A DNA stretch of 64,000 bases from Phenylobacterium sp. Root1290 (GCF_001425305.1 NZ_LMEE01000001.1:1833500-1897499); one strand, 5' to 3'; counted from the stretch's first letter, positions 16,332-25,520 are shown. A program made the numbers and translations. Notes: generated by a model from the letters alone, not told the origin.

Positions 16332-16724
16332 TCAGACGTTCAGGGCAGGCGGGCCTTGGCCAGGCGGGCGCGGCGGCGCGCGGGCGCGCGGCTGCAGGGG
16401 TTGCACGGGCGTGGCGTGGCGGACCACGACGGCGGCGTAGGCGACGGGCGCGACGGCCAGTTCGGGGGTGACGACGACCGCGAGGGTTGCGGCCAGGCAG
16501 TCGTGACAGGGCAGGCCGGCGAAGCCGCCTTTGCGCTCCTTGCCGTCGGCGCCGATGACGACCGTCTTGGCCCCGTCTTCGGTGCAGAGCTCGACGCGGA
16601 CGGTCGAAAGCGATTCGGTCGCCATGGCCGCAGCCGGCAGCAACGCCTGGGCGAGCAGAGCCACGAGGGCCGCCAGGACCCCCAGGCTCGCCCGCGCTGC
16701 GCGCTTTTTTCGGCCGAAGTGCAT
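16332..16724 (-). CDS. DUF2946-type membrane/periplasmic protein
   Basis: A 130-residue protein with an N-terminal hydrophobic segment (residues 14-34) ending LLPAAAMA, then the family pattern VELCTEDGA ... GLPCHDCLAA with three cysteines and a histidine that could bind copper, and a second hydrophobic stretch. The tail is Arg/Pro-rich. Genes of this type are commonly found next to copper-related TonB receptors. It is the first gene of the probable four-gene cluster, with 67 bases to the receptor. Biochemical function is unknown. Confidence 0.75.
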   Translation of the reverse strand: MHFGRKKRAARASLGVLAALVALLAQALLPAAAMATESLSTVRVELCTEDGAKTVVIGADGKERKGGFAGLPCHDCLAATLAVVVTPELAVAPVAYAAVVVRHATPVQPLQPRARAPPRPPGQGPPALNV

Positions 16725-16808
16725 GGGCGGGCGTCTTAAGGGCAGGGCGATGGGTTACGCAAGAGGCGTCGAAACCCCATAGTGGCGCTCATCACAGAAG
16801 GAGAGCGC

Positions 16809-18611
16809 ATGGAAGGTCACGTTTCGCCTGGCGAATACAAGGACGTCGTTCTCTTTCTCGCTACCGCCGGCGTGATCGTGCCCTTGTTCCGCCGTTGGCG
16901 GATCAGCCCCATTCTCGGGTTCCTCGGCGCCGGTGTCGTGCTTGGTCCGTTCGGGCTGGGCGCGCTCAGCGACAACTTCCCGTGGCTCTCCTACTTCACC
17001 ATCGCCAACGCCGGCGAGATCGCCCAGCTCGCCGAGTTCGGCGTCGTCTTCCTGCTGTTCATGATCGGGCTGGAGCTCTCATGGGAGCGCCTGCGCCTGA
17101 TGCGCCGGTGGGTGTTCGGCATGGGCGCGCTGCAGGTGACGCTCTGCCTGGCGGCGATCGCCCTGGCCGGCATGACTCTGGGCCTCGACATCGCGCCGGC
17201 CGTGGCGATCGGCGCGGCGCTGGCCCTGTCCTCGACCGCCGTGGTCATGCAGATCCTGACCGAGCACAAGCGCCAGCACTCTCCCGCCGGCCGCGCGACC
17301 TTCTCGGTGCTGCTGTTCCAGGACCTCGCGGTCGCCCCGATCCTTGTCACCCTGGCGATCCTTGGCCGAAGCGGCGACGGCGAGGCGTTCTCACCGCGCC
17401 TGCTGCTGGCCTTCGCGCCGGCGGCGCTGGGGGTGATGATCCTGGTCGCCTTCGGGCGGCTGCTGCTGCGTCCGATGCTCAAGTCCGTCGCGCGGGCGAA
17501 GAGCGAAGAGCTGTTCATGGCCGCCTGCCTGCTGGTGGTCATCGGCGCCGGGCTGGTCAGCGCGCTGACCGGCCTGTCCATGGCGCTGGGCGCCTTTATC
17601 GCCGGCCTGCTGCTGGCCGAGACCGAGTACCGCCACGAGGTCGAGGTCACCATCGAGCCGTTCAAGGGCCTGTTGCTCGGGCTCTTCTTCCTCTCGGTCG
17701 GCATCGGCCTCGACCTGTCGCTGCTGGCGGCCAAGCCCCTGGCGATCCTGGGCATGTCGGTCGGGGTGGTGGCGCTGAACGCGACGGTGGTCTTCGGCCT
17801 GGGCCGGCTGTTCGGCCTGCCGTGGCGCGGAGCTATGGAGGCCGGGCTGTTGCTCGCGGGCGGCGGCGAGTTCGCCTACGTGATCCTGTCGGCCGCCATG
17901 GGCGACGGCATCGTACCGCGCCCCCTGGGCCAGATGGTGCTGGTGTCGTCGACCATCTCGATGATGTGCATTCCGCTGCTGGCGGCGCTGGGCCTGAAGC
18001 TGGGCGGCCGAAAGACCGGCGGCCAGGGGCTGGCCCCCGACCCGGTCGCGTCGCCCGCGGGCGACGGATCGGACGGCGAGGCCCCCAAGGTGCTGGTCGT
18101 CGGCTACGGCCGGGTCGGCAAGCTGGTCGGCGACATGCTCCATCGGCACGACATCGCCTGGGTCGCGGCGGAGCGCGATCCCAAGCTGGTCGAGGCCGCC
18201 CGCCACGCCGGCGAGGCGATCTATTTCGGCGACGCCTCGCGGCCGGAGTTCCTGCGCCGCTGCGGGCTGGAGACGGCGCCGGCCCTTGTCGTGACGATGG
18301 ATTCGCCCGACGGCGTCGAGGCGATCGTGGCCACCGCCCGCGCCATGCGCCCCGATCTGACCATCGTCGCCCGCGCCCGCGACGCGCGGCAGGCCCAGCG
18401 GCTCTACGAGCTGGGCGCCACCGACGCGGTGCCCGAGACGGTTGAAGCTAGTTTACAATTGTCCGAAGCAGTTCTCGTTGAGATCGGCGTGCCAATGGGG
18501 CTAATCATCGCATCCATCCACGAGCGGCGGGACGAGTACCGAAAGGCGCTCAATCGACCCGAGGCGCTGGGCGGGCGGGTTCGCCGCTACCGGCGCGCGC
18601 AAGAAAACTGA
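16809..18611 (+). CDS. Monovalent cation:proton antiporter, CPA2 family (KefB/KefC-like)
   Basis: An inner-membrane antiporter of 600 residues. About 12 membrane segments make up the Na/H-exchanger domain (residues 12-390), with MIGLELSWERLRLMRRW near 85 and the GGGEFAYVI segment. A cytoplasmic RCK-N domain follows, starting VLVVGYGRVGKLVG (about 425), with ERDP at the end of the second strand. The RCK-C part is short or absent. I chose the ATG at 16809 because AAGGAG lies five bases upstream; a GTG at 16782 has no comparable site. Bases 18440-18500 near the 3' end are noticeably more AT-rich than the rest. Likely K+/H+ exchange. Confidence 0.92.
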   Translation: MEGHVSPGEYKDVVLFLATAGVIVPLFRRWRISPILGFLGAGVVLGPFGLGALSDNFPWLSYFTIANAGEIAQLAEFGVVFLLFMIGLELSWERLRLMRRWVFGMGALQVTLCLAAIALAGMTLGLDIAPAVAIGAALALSSTAVVMQILTEHKRQHSPAGRATFSVLLFQDLAVAPILVTLAILGRSGDGEAFSPRLLLAFAPAALGVMILVAFGRLLLRPMLKSVARAKSEELFMAACLLVVIGAGLVSALTGLSMALGAFIAGLLLAETEYRHEVEVTIEPFKGLLLGLFFLSVGIGLDLSLLAAKPLAILGMSVGVVALNATVVFGLGRLFGLPWRGAMEAGLLLAGGGEFAYVILSAAMGDGIVPRPLGQMVLVSSTISMMCIPLLAALGLKLGGRKTGGQGLAPDPVASPAGDGSDGEAPKVLVVGYGRVGKLVGDMLHRHDIAWVAAERDPKLVEAARHAGEAIYFGDASRPEFLRRCGLETAPALVVTMDSPDGVEAIVATARAMRPDLTIVARARDARQAQRLYELGATDAVPETVEASLQLSEAVLVEIGVPMGLIIASIHERRDEYRKALNRPEALGGRVRRYRRAQEN

Positions 18612-19098
18612 CTGCCGATTTGGAACTAAGCCGTGGGGCTCACGTTGTCCGCTCGAACCGGGGGCGGGATTCGCGTCTTAGGCGAGGGGGAAATGTCGTC
18701 CATTCCATCGAGAACGTGCCAACCGCATGCGGACCATCGCGTGCGGCGCGGGCTGGACGGGTCTGGCAAGTGCGCCCATAGTTCAAGAGAATCAAACGGC
18801 TCCGGCCGCTTGCCGATGGCGCTGCGCAGCGCGGCGGCTTTGGTGACCGGAGTTGCAAACAAGAGATTCGGCGCCGTGATGCACATTAGGCGCATCGCCG
18901 GCGACCGGACGGGAGACGTGTCTCTCGCCCCGAAGTTGATCGCCGAGGGGAAGAATGTGTAACGTCCTGTGGTTGGTCTGAAGGGCGTCAGCGAATTGGC
19001 GGAGGTGTTGCCTCAGCGACACTTTCGTAATGGTTCGGCCTTGATATAACAGCGCTGGGTCATTTGGCCGCAGCAGAGGGCAAGAGAGGGCTCTGAAT
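18612..19098. other. 487-bp stretch without a recognisable gene
   Basis: Short ORFs exist on both strands but none has recognisable protein character or a good ribosome site. The last 70 bases must hold the ompA promoter: TTGATATAACAG at about 19042-19053 contains a TATAAC that could be a -10 element, but no clear -35 lies at the right distance. AGAGAGGG about 8-15 bases before the ompA ATG is the ribosome-binding region. I see no structured RNA here. Confidence 0.5.
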
Positions 19099-20289
19099 AT
19101 GAAATTCAAACTCCTAGCGGGGGCTGCCCTGGCTGCGGTCTTCGCCGCGTCGGGAGCTTCGGCTCAAGAAGTCGGTTGGTACGGCGCTGTCGACCTCGGC
19201 TATCACTGGCCGGACGGCATCGACGGTGAATCGTCGAACAACTCGGCTGGCGGCTCTCCGTACAACTGGACGTTCAACCAGGAAGAAGATTGGACCGGCT
19301 TTGCCCGTCTCGGCTACCAGCTGAACGAGCATTGGCGCGTTGAACTCGAAGGCGGCTATCGTCCGGGCGACATCGAGTCGATCCGCGGTGGCTCCAACAA
19401 CTCCATCCTCGGCCTCTGCACCCCCGGTGTGGTTCGCTCCGCTGCTGCGCCGAACTGCGGCTCGGCCTCGGGCGACGTCACGTCGTGGACCGTGATGGGT
19501 AACGTGATTTATGACATCGCCCCTGGCGCGGTCATCAATCCGTTCATCGGCGCCGGTATCGGTATCAACCACGTCTCGGTTGACTCCGTCGGTCAGTTCT
19601 CGTCGGTCACTGGCGCGTTCAGCGCGACCAACCCGTCGATCCAGAACCTGTCCATCGATGACGACGACACGGCCCTGGCCTGGCAACTGATCGCCGGTCT
19701 GGCCTGGCGCGCCACCGATCGCCTCAACGTCGACCTGACCTACCGCTACCTGGGTGGTTCGGACCTCGACTTCGCGTCGGTCGGTTCGCACGCTCTGCAG
19801 CCGGGCGTCTTCTCGGGCGAATACAAGGACCAGTCGGTGACCGTCGGCCTGCGCTACTCGTTCGCGCCGCCGCCGCCCCCGCCGCCGCCTCCGCCGCCCC
19901 CGCCGCCTCCGCCCCCGCCGCCGCCTCCTCCGCCGCCGCCTCCGCCGGCGTATGAAGCCAAGCAATTCATCGTCTACTTCCCGTTCGATCAGTACGTCCT
20001 GACGCCGGAAGCTCAGACGGTGGTTCAGGAAGCTGCGACCTACGCGACCAGCGGCAACGCGACTCGCCTGATCGTGGTCGGCCACACCGACACCTCGGGT
20101 TCGGCTGCGTACAACGTCCGCCTGTCGGAACGTCGTGCTAAGGCCACCGCCGACGCCCTCGTGGGCCTGGGCGTGAACCAAGCCGCGCTGCAAGTGGATT
20201 GGAAGGGCGAAACGCAACTCGCCGTCCCGACCGCTGACGGCGTGAAGGAACCGCTGAACCGCCGCTCGACGATCGACATCAACTTCTAA
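19099..20289 (+). CDS. OmpA family outer-membrane protein with 27-proline linker
   Basis: A 396-residue surface protein. Signal peptide ends ASGASAQE. An 8-strand beta-barrel (about residues 24-255) begins GWYGAVDLGYHW and ends VTVGLRYSFA. An uninterrupted run of 27 prolines (19867-19947) follows. The C-terminal OmpA/MotB peptidoglycan-binding domain (about 290-396) has FPFDQYVLTPEA and GHTDTSGSAAYNVRLSERRA, with the aspartate and arginine that bind diaminopimelate. It links outer membrane and wall. Codon use favours GGT and CGT more than its neighbours, typical of high expression. Followed by a strong terminator. Confidence 0.95.
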   Translation: MKFKLLAGAALAAVFAASGASAQEVGWYGAVDLGYHWPDGIDGESSNNSAGGSPYNWTFNQEEDWTGFARLGYQLNEHWRVELEGGYRPGDIESIRGGSNNSILGLCTPGVVRSAAAPNCGSASGDVTSWTVMGNVIYDIAPGAVINPFIGAGIGINHVSVDSVGQFSSVTGAFSATNPSIQNLSIDDDDTALAWQLIAGLAWRATDRLNVDLTYRYLGGSDLDFASVGSHALQPGVFSGEYKDQSVTVGLRYSFAPPPPPPPPPPPPPPPPPPPPPPPPPPPAYEAKQFIVYFPFDQYVLTPEAQTVVQEAATYATSGNATRLIVVGHTDTSGSAAYNVRLSERRAKATADALVGLGVNQAALQVDWKGETQLAVPTADGVKEPLNRRSTIDINF

Positions 20290-20319
20290 GTCGATCTCGG
20301 CGTCAGCCGAACTAGCGGA

Positions 20320-20347
20320 GAGCCCGGCCGAAAGGCCGGGCTCTTTT
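20320..20347 (+). terminator. Rho-independent terminator of the ompA-like gene
   Basis: Perfect 10-bp stem GAGCCCGGCC/GGCCGGGCTC closed by a GAAA tetraloop and followed by TTTT, 30 bases after the stop codon. Confidence 0.95.
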
Positions 20348-20423
20348 GCTTTGGGGCCTCGCAGCCTTCGGCCTGGATCGGCGTTGTTCAAGCTCCACCG
20401 CGGCCGGTGGTCCGGGGGCTTTG

Positions 20424-22208
20424 ATGACGTTCGACCAGGGATTGGCTTTCGGCCTCATCGCCGTGACCATCGCCGCCTTCATCTGGGGGCGGTTCCGCTA
20501 TGACGTGGTGGCGGTGTGCGCGCTGCTGGCCGGCGTCGCCATCGGGGTCGTTCCGGCCAAGCAGGCCTTCGACGGCTTCTCCAACGACATCACGGTGATC
20601 ATCGCCGCGGCCCTGGTGGTCAGCGCCGCCTTCGCCAAGTCCGGCATCGTCGAGGCGGTGCTGCGGCCCCTGATCCCGCGCCTGAAGACCGAGCGCAGCC
20701 AGGTTCCCGTGCTCACCGCCGCCGTCACCCTGCTCTCGACCGCGACCAAGAACGTCGGCGCGCTGGCCATTCTGATGCCGGTGGCGCTGCAGCTGTCGCG
20801 GCGCACGGGCTCCTCGCCCTCGCGGCTGCTGATGCCGATGGCGTTCGGCGCGATGCTGGGCGGCATCGTCACCCTGGTCGGCACCGCGCCCAACATCATC
20901 GTCTCGCAGGTCCGCGAGGAACTGCTGGGCGAGCCGTTCGGCATGTACGACTACACGCCGGTCGGCCTGGCCCTCGCGGCGCTGGGCTTCGCGTTCCTCG
21001 CCTTCGCCTACCGGATCTTGCCCAAGGACCGGGCCCCGGCGGTGAACATCGAGGAGGCGCTCGCCGCCAACGCCTACATCACCGAGGTCGAGGCTCCGGA
21101 GGATTGGGCGCTCGCCAAGACCCGCATCGGCGACCTCCACGACCTTGCCGCCGGCGAGGCCCGGGTGATGATGCTGGTCAGCGGCGGGCGACGGCGGGCG
21201 CGGCCGCACCCCAACACCAAGGTCCGGCCGGGCGACGTCCTGCTGCTGCAGGGCGAGCCGCAGGCGCTGGACGAGCTGATCAACCGCGGCAAGCTGCGCC
21301 TGACCCGCGCCGACCGGCCCGTCGCCATGGAGGAGCCGACCGACGAGGTCCGCGTGGTCGAGGCGGTGGTCGGCGGCGAATCGGAGCTGATCGGCCGTTC
21401 GGCCCAGCAGTCCGACCTCTACGGCCAGCATGGCGTGAACCTGCTGGCGGTTAGCCGCTCGGGCTATGATCTCAAGCAGAACATCAACCGCATCCGGCTG
21501 CGCTCAGGGGACATCCTCGTCCTGCAGGGCAGCGAGCGAACCCTGCCCGCCGCGCTGGCCGCGCTGGGCCTGTTGCCGCTCGCCGAACGCGAGGTGCGGC
21601 TTGGCGGCATCCGTCACGCCATCGCCCCGGCCGCGATCCTGGCGACCGCGATGATCCTGGTGGCTTTCCAGGTGGTCCCGGTGGCGATCGCGTTCTTCGG
21701 GGCCGCGGTGACGATGATCGTCCTCGGCGCCCTGCGGATGCGCGAGGCCTACGCCGCCGTCGACGGCCCCCTGATCGTGCTGATCGCCGCGATGATCCCG
21801 GTCTCCGAGGCGATCTCCACCACCGGCGGCGCGGAGCTGATCGGCAGCTGGCTCTCGACCCTCTTCCGCGGTCAGTCGCCAATGATCGCCCTGGTCTCGA
21901 TCATGGCGGTGGCCATGGCGGCGACGCCGTTCCTCAACAACGCCGCCACCGTGCTGATCGTCGCGCCGGTAGGGGCCAGCATGGCGCGCCAGCTGGGCCT
22001 GAACCCCGACCCGTTCCTGATGGCGGTGGCGGTCGGGGCGGCGTCGGACTTCCTCACGCCCATCGGCCACCAGTGCAACACCCTGGTCATGGGACCGGGC
22101 GGCTACCGGTTCGGCGACTATGCCCGGCTCGGCGCGCCCCTGACCCTGCTGGTGCTGGTCGTGGGCGCGCCGCTGATCGCCTGGTTCTGGCCGTTGAGCG
22201 GCGGCTAG
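20424..22208 (+). CDS. SLC13-type permease with two RCK-C domains
   Basis: An inner-membrane ion transporter of 594 residues. Membrane segments at the N-terminus (to about residue 200) include the motif-like STATKNVGALAILMP and LVGTAPNIIV. Two TrkA-C/RCK-C domains sit in the central cytoplasmic loop (about 215-310 and 310-400; repeats RPGDVLLLQGEP and RSGDILVLQGSE). More membrane segments follow with PFLNNAATVLIV and SDFLTPIGHQCNTLVMG. The DASS/SLC13-like 'TrkA-C domain' permeases have been linked to sulfate or dicarboxylate transport; the substrate here is not deducible. Start chosen at ATG 20424, since the longer version would begin inside the preceding terminator. Confidence 0.88.
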   Translation: MTFDQGLAFGLIAVTIAAFIWGRFRYDVVAVCALLAGVAIGVVPAKQAFDGFSNDITVIIAAALVVSAAFAKSGIVEAVLRPLIPRLKTERSQVPVLTAAVTLLSTATKNVGALAILMPVALQLSRRTGSSPSRLLMPMAFGAMLGGIVTLVGTAPNIIVSQVREELLGEPFGMYDYTPVGLALAALGFAFLAFAYRILPKDRAPAVNIEEALAANAYITEVEAPEDWALAKTRIGDLHDLAAGEARVMMLVSGGRRRARPHPNTKVRPGDVLLLQGEPQALDELINRGKLRLTRADRPVAMEEPTDEVRVVEAVVGGESELIGRSAQQSDLYGQHGVNLLAVSRSGYDLKQNINRIRLRSGDILVLQGSERTLPAALAALGLLPLAEREVRLGGIRHAIAPAAILATAMILVAFQVVPVAIAFFGAAVTMIVLGALRMREAYAAVDGPLIVLIAAMIPVSEAISTTGGAELIGSWLSTLFRGQSPMIALVSIMAVAMAATPFLNNAATVLIVAPVGASMARQLGLNPDPFLMAVAVGAASDFLTPIGHQCNTLVMGPGGYRFGDYARLGAPLTLLVLVVGAPLIAWFWPLSGG

Positions 22209-22234
22209 AGCGCCGCCAGACGTCCCGCTGAAGC

Positions 22235-22792
22235 CTAGCTCGCGATCAGGATCCAGGCGCCGATCGCCGCGAAGGACGCGGCGGCCGCCCAGCGGATGTA
22301 CTTGAGCGGCAGGCGCGTGGCCGCCGCCTCGCCGATCAGGACCGCCGGCACATTGGCGATCATCATGCCCAGGGTCGTGCCGGCTGCGATCACCAGCACC
22401 TGGTCGAACTTGGCGGCCAGGGCGACGGTCGCGACCTGGGTCTTGTCCCCCATTTCGACGAAGAAGAACGCGACCAGCGTGGTCAGGAACACGCCCGCGC
22501 GATCCTTGGGCCGGTCGCTTTCTTCGAACTTGTCAGGGATCAGCGCCCAGAGGCCGAAGCCGATGAAGGCCAGGCCCAGCACCCACTTCATCCAGGGACC
22601 ATTGAGGAGGGCCGCGGCTGCGACGCCGACCCAGGCCGCCAGTGCGTGGTTGGCGATGGTGGCGACCAGAATGCCGAGGATGATCGGCGCGGGCTTGCGG
22701 AACCGGGCGGCCAGCAGAATGGCCAGCAACTGGGTCTTGTCGCCGATTTCAGCGACAGCCACGAGGCCGGTGGAGACGAGGAAGGCTTCCAT
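22235..22792 (-). CDS. GDT1/UPF0016 family manganese exporter (TMEM165-like)
   Basis: A 185-residue membrane protein of six transmembrane helices in two homologous halves, each with the family signature: EIGDKTQLLA (about residues 14-23) and EMGDKTQVAT (about 108-117). The acidic and polar residues of these two motifs form the cation site. Bacterial members such as MneA export Mn2+. The ATG at 22792 starts directly before the first helix; a longer version would add 12 residues of unlikely sequence. A manganese riboswitch lies on the same strand about 80 bases upstream, which agrees with the function. It converges on the SLC13-type permease. Confidence 0.93.
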   Translation of the reverse strand: MEAFLVSTGLVAVAEIGDKTQLLAILLAARFRKPAPIILGILVATIANHALAAWVGVAAAALLNGPWMKWVLGLAFIGFGLWALIPDKFEESDRPKDRAGVFLTTLVAFFFVEMGDKTQVATVALAAKFDQVLVIAAGTTLGMMIANVPAVLIGEAAATRLPLKYIRWAAAASFAAIGAWILIAS

Positions 22793-22867
22793 GGAGTCAG
22801 GCGTCCGGGCGGGGTCGAGGCATACCAATGGCCTTCCGCGCCGCCGACCCCGCTATGGACCGACGCA

Positions 22868-23000
22868 CGAAAGCCAAAGGTCTCGCCAAGCGCCTGGGCC
22901 GCCGAAGCGACTCAGGGTCTTTGCCGGACACGCCATGCCTTGCGGCAAGTTTGTTGACGTGTCCCCCGCTGGAGTTACGGGCGGCTACTCCCCAGTGACG
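22868..23000 (-). ncRNA. yybP-ykoY manganese riboswitch
   Basis: Read on the minus strand, the conserved core elements appear in the right order: GGGGAGTAGCC (5' side, 22993-22983), then ACGTCAACAAACTTG (around 22945-22959), a GC-rich hairpin, and GGCGAGACCTTTGG (3' side, around 22887-22874). The CGUCAACAnACUU and GAGACCUUUG blocks are the hallmarks of this Mn2+ sensor. It precedes a UPF0016/GDT1 gene, the classic target class. The expression platform, about 75 bases long, shows no obvious terminator, so translational control is likely. Confidence 0.9.
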
Positions 23001-23223
23001 GCGTGTGGATAGGGTGGTGGTCGCCGGTGGGCAAGTGCGAACGACTCGCACCGGAAGCGCCCCCAGTTTTCACAGTCGCGTGAGCGGCGGCCTTGTCCGA
23101 GCGCAGCCAGCCTGTGGAAAACTCAAGCCCGCCAAGCCCTGGCTGCAAAGGTAAATGCGGCGTTAACGAAATTCTCGTGGGGATGACCGCTCCAGACCGT
23201 TGACGAGTCATTAGCCTTCATGG

Positions 23224-23270
23224 CCCCATATGAAGCGTATCGGGGGCGGGGCAGCCACTAGATATAGCGA
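23224..23270 (+). promoter_or_regulatory. Tandem NrdR boxes upstream of nrdA
   Basis: CACTAGATATAGCG (23256-23269) matches 12 of 14 core positions of the NrdR palindrome CACWATATATWGTG. A weaker copy CCCCATATGAAGCG (23224-23237) starts exactly 32 bases upstream, the three-turn spacing typical of NrdR box pairs. The nrdA ATG is 60 bases downstream. NrdR itself is not in the window. Confidence 0.65.
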
Positions 23271-23329
23271 TAGGTACGGCCGGGCGGTGTCCCGGAGGCA
23301 AAGCGTCTGATAGTTATGGGTTTTGGGGC

Positions 23330-25192
23330 ATGAGCAGCGGCGAAGCGGTGATGCGGACGGTTTCGGAAGCGACCCAGACGGCTCCTGCCGCTGAACGGCC
23401 GCAGCTCCAGTTGGTTCGAAAGGTCGAGGTCGATCGCTCGCGCGACGCCCTGCTGACCGATTTCGGCAAAACCACTCTCGAAGACCGCTACCTGCTGGCG
23501 GGCGAGAGCTATCAGGACATGTTCGCCCGCGTCGCGACGGCCTATGCCGACGACGCCGAGCACGCCCAGCGGATCTACGACTACATCTCGAACCTCTGGT
23601 TCATGCCCGCCACCCCGGTGCTCTCGAACGGCGGCGCCGGTCGCGGCCTGCCGATCTCCTGCTTCCTGAACGCGGTCGGCGATTCGCTCGACGGCATCCA
23701 GAGCGTCTGGAACGAGAACGTTGCGCTGGCCTCCAACGGCGGCGGCATCGGCACCTACTGGGGCGGCGTCCGGTCGATCGGCGAGAAGGTCAAGGGCGCG
23801 GGCCAGACCAGCGGCATCATCCCCTTCATCCGCGTGATGGACTCGCTGACCCTGGCGATCAGCCAAGGCTCGCTGCGCCGCGGCTCGGCGGCGGTCTATC
23901 TCGACATCCATCACCCGGAGATCGAGGAGTTCCTCGAGATCCGCAAGCCGTCGGGCGACTTCAACCGCAAGTCCCTGAACCTGCACCACGGCATCAACAT
24001 CACCGACGAGTTCATGGAAGCCGTGCGCGAAGGGGCCATGTTCGGCCTGCGCTCGCCCAAGGACCAGGAAGTCCTGCGCGAGGTCGACGCCCGCTCGCTG
24101 TGGCAGAAGATCCTCGAGATCCGCCTGCAGACCGGCGAGCCCTACCTGATCTTCTCCGACACCGTGAACCGCTCGATGCCGCAGCATCAGCGCGACCTCG
24201 GCCTGTCGGTGCGCCAGTCGAACCTGTGCTCGGAGATCATGCTCCACACCGGGACCGACCACCTGGGTCACGAGCGGACGGCCGTCTGCTGCCTGTCCTC
24301 GGTCAACGCCGAGAAGTTCATGGAGTGGCGCGACCACCCGACCTTCATCGAGGACGTCATGCGCTTCCTCGACAACGTGCTGGAAGACTTCATCCGCAGC
24401 GCGCCGCCGGAAATGAAGAACGCCGTCTATGCCGCGCGTCGCGAGCGTTCGGTGGGCCTGGGCCTGATGGGCTTCCACTCGTTCCTGCAGATGCAGAACG
24501 TGCCGTTCGAGAGCGCTCTGGCCAAGAGCTGGAACATGCGCCTCTTCAAGCACCTGCGCCGCCAGTGCGACGCGGCCTCGCGCACCCTGGCCGCCGAACG
24601 CGGCGCCTGCCCGGATGCGGCCGAAAAGGGCGTGATGGAGCGCTTCAGCCACAAGCTGGCCATCGCCCCGACCGCTTCGATCTCGATCATCTGCGGCGGC
24701 ACCAGCGCCGGCATCGAGCCGATCCCGGCCAACATCTACAGCCACAAGACCCTGTCGGGCACCTTCGCGGTCAAGAACCCCTACCTCGAGCGCCTTCTGG
24801 ACGAGAAGGGCAAGAACACCTCGCAGGTCTGGGACACGATCCTGGAGAACGAAGGTTCGGTTCAGCACCTCGACTTCCTCAGCCAGGATGAGAAGGACGT
24901 CTACAAGACCGCCTTCGAACTCGATCAGCGCTGGGTCATCGAACTGGCCGCCGACCGCACCCCGGACATCTGCCAGTCCCAGTCGGTCAACGTCTTCCTG
25001 CCGGGCGACGTCGACAAGTGGGACCTGCACATGCTGCACTGGCAGGCCTGGGAGCGCGGCTGCAAGTCGCTCTACTACCTGCGCTCCAAGTCGGTGCAGC
25101 GCGCCGCCCACGCCGGCGGCGAGGGCGTGGCCATGGTCATCGACGCCCCGTCGGAGCGGACCGACTACGAGGAATGCCTCGCCTGCCAATAG
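23330..25192 (+). CDS. nrdA: Class Ia-type ribonucleotide reductase, large subunit
   Basis: Reduces ribonucleoside diphosphates to deoxyribonucleotides. The 620-residue protein carries the active-site cysteines: GLPISCFLNAV (about residue 110), QSNLCSEI and AVCCLSSVN (about 325). The radical-transfer tyrosine pair is in SLYYLRSKS near 585, and the C-terminal tail ECLACQ has the CxxC that is re-reduced by thioredoxin. It is about 140 residues shorter than E. coli NrdA because the N-terminal ATP-cone is missing: the sequence goes from a short leader straight into LLTDFGKTTLEDRYLL. nrdB lies 2.4 kb downstream on the same strand with three unrelated genes between. Confidence 0.96.
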   Translation: MSSGEAVMRTVSEATQTAPAAERPQLQLVRKVEVDRSRDALLTDFGKTTLEDRYLLAGESYQDMFARVATAYADDAEHAQRIYDYISNLWFMPATPVLSNGGAGRGLPISCFLNAVGDSLDGIQSVWNENVALASNGGGIGTYWGGVRSIGEKVKGAGQTSGIIPFIRVMDSLTLAISQGSLRRGSAAVYLDIHHPEIEEFLEIRKPSGDFNRKSLNLHHGINITDEFMEAVREGAMFGLRSPKDQEVLREVDARSLWQKILEIRLQTGEPYLIFSDTVNRSMPQHQRDLGLSVRQSNLCSEIMLHTGTDHLGHERTAVCCLSSVNAEKFMEWRDHPTFIEDVMRFLDNVLEDFIRSAPPEMKNAVYAARRERSVGLGLMGFHSFLQMQNVPFESALAKSWNMRLFKHLRRQCDAASRTLAAERGACPDAAEKGVMERFSHKLAIAPTASISIICGGTSAGIEPIPANIYSHKTLSGTFAVKNPYLERLLDEKGKNTSQVWDTILENEGSVQHLDFLSQDEKDVYKTAFELDQRWVIELAADRTPDICQSQSVNVFLPGDVDKWDLHMLHWQAWERGCKSLYYLRSKSVQRAAHAGGEGVAMVIDAPSERTDYEECLACQ

Positions 25193-25258
25193 GCCGCTTC
25201 TAGTGGCGGTTCCTTCCCCCGGGCGGGGCAGGGACCGCGGCCGAGCCAAGCTGACGAT

Positions 25259-25279
25259 CGAGGGGCCTAGCGCCCCTCG
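25259..25279. terminator. GC-rich hairpin after nrdA
   Basis: Perfect 8-bp stem CGAGGGGC/GCCCCTCG with loop CTAGC, 67 bases past the nrdA stop. There is no T-run, so it may stabilise the mRNA end rather than terminate. The remaining bases up to 25520 (328-bp gap) show no gene; the last 200 have lower GC and probably hold the promoter of the next gene. Confidence 0.5.
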
Positions 25280-25520
25280 ACTGCGTTCAGGGCGACCGCC
25301 CGTCAGAACGCTGCGCTGAGTTCATCGCGCACAAATTGCATGCAAAATCCTGATCTTGTGCCGGTTTGGCACGAGCCCGGGTCAAACCGCGCGCCACCTC
25401 AGGTGTAAACCCGATGTGACGCATCGGTGGGGAACGGAAATTCCGTTTGCGTCATTCCACCATCATGGAAGGATGCTTGTTGGGCCGCACGCTCAACGAT
25501 GCGGTACGGGAGGTTCGCTT

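Noticed and set aside
18633..18962. Possible 109-residue ORF between the antiporter and ompA-like genes
   Set aside because: No recognisable motif, no good ribosome site, overlapping ORFs on the other strand of equal quality. I treat the gap as non-coding.
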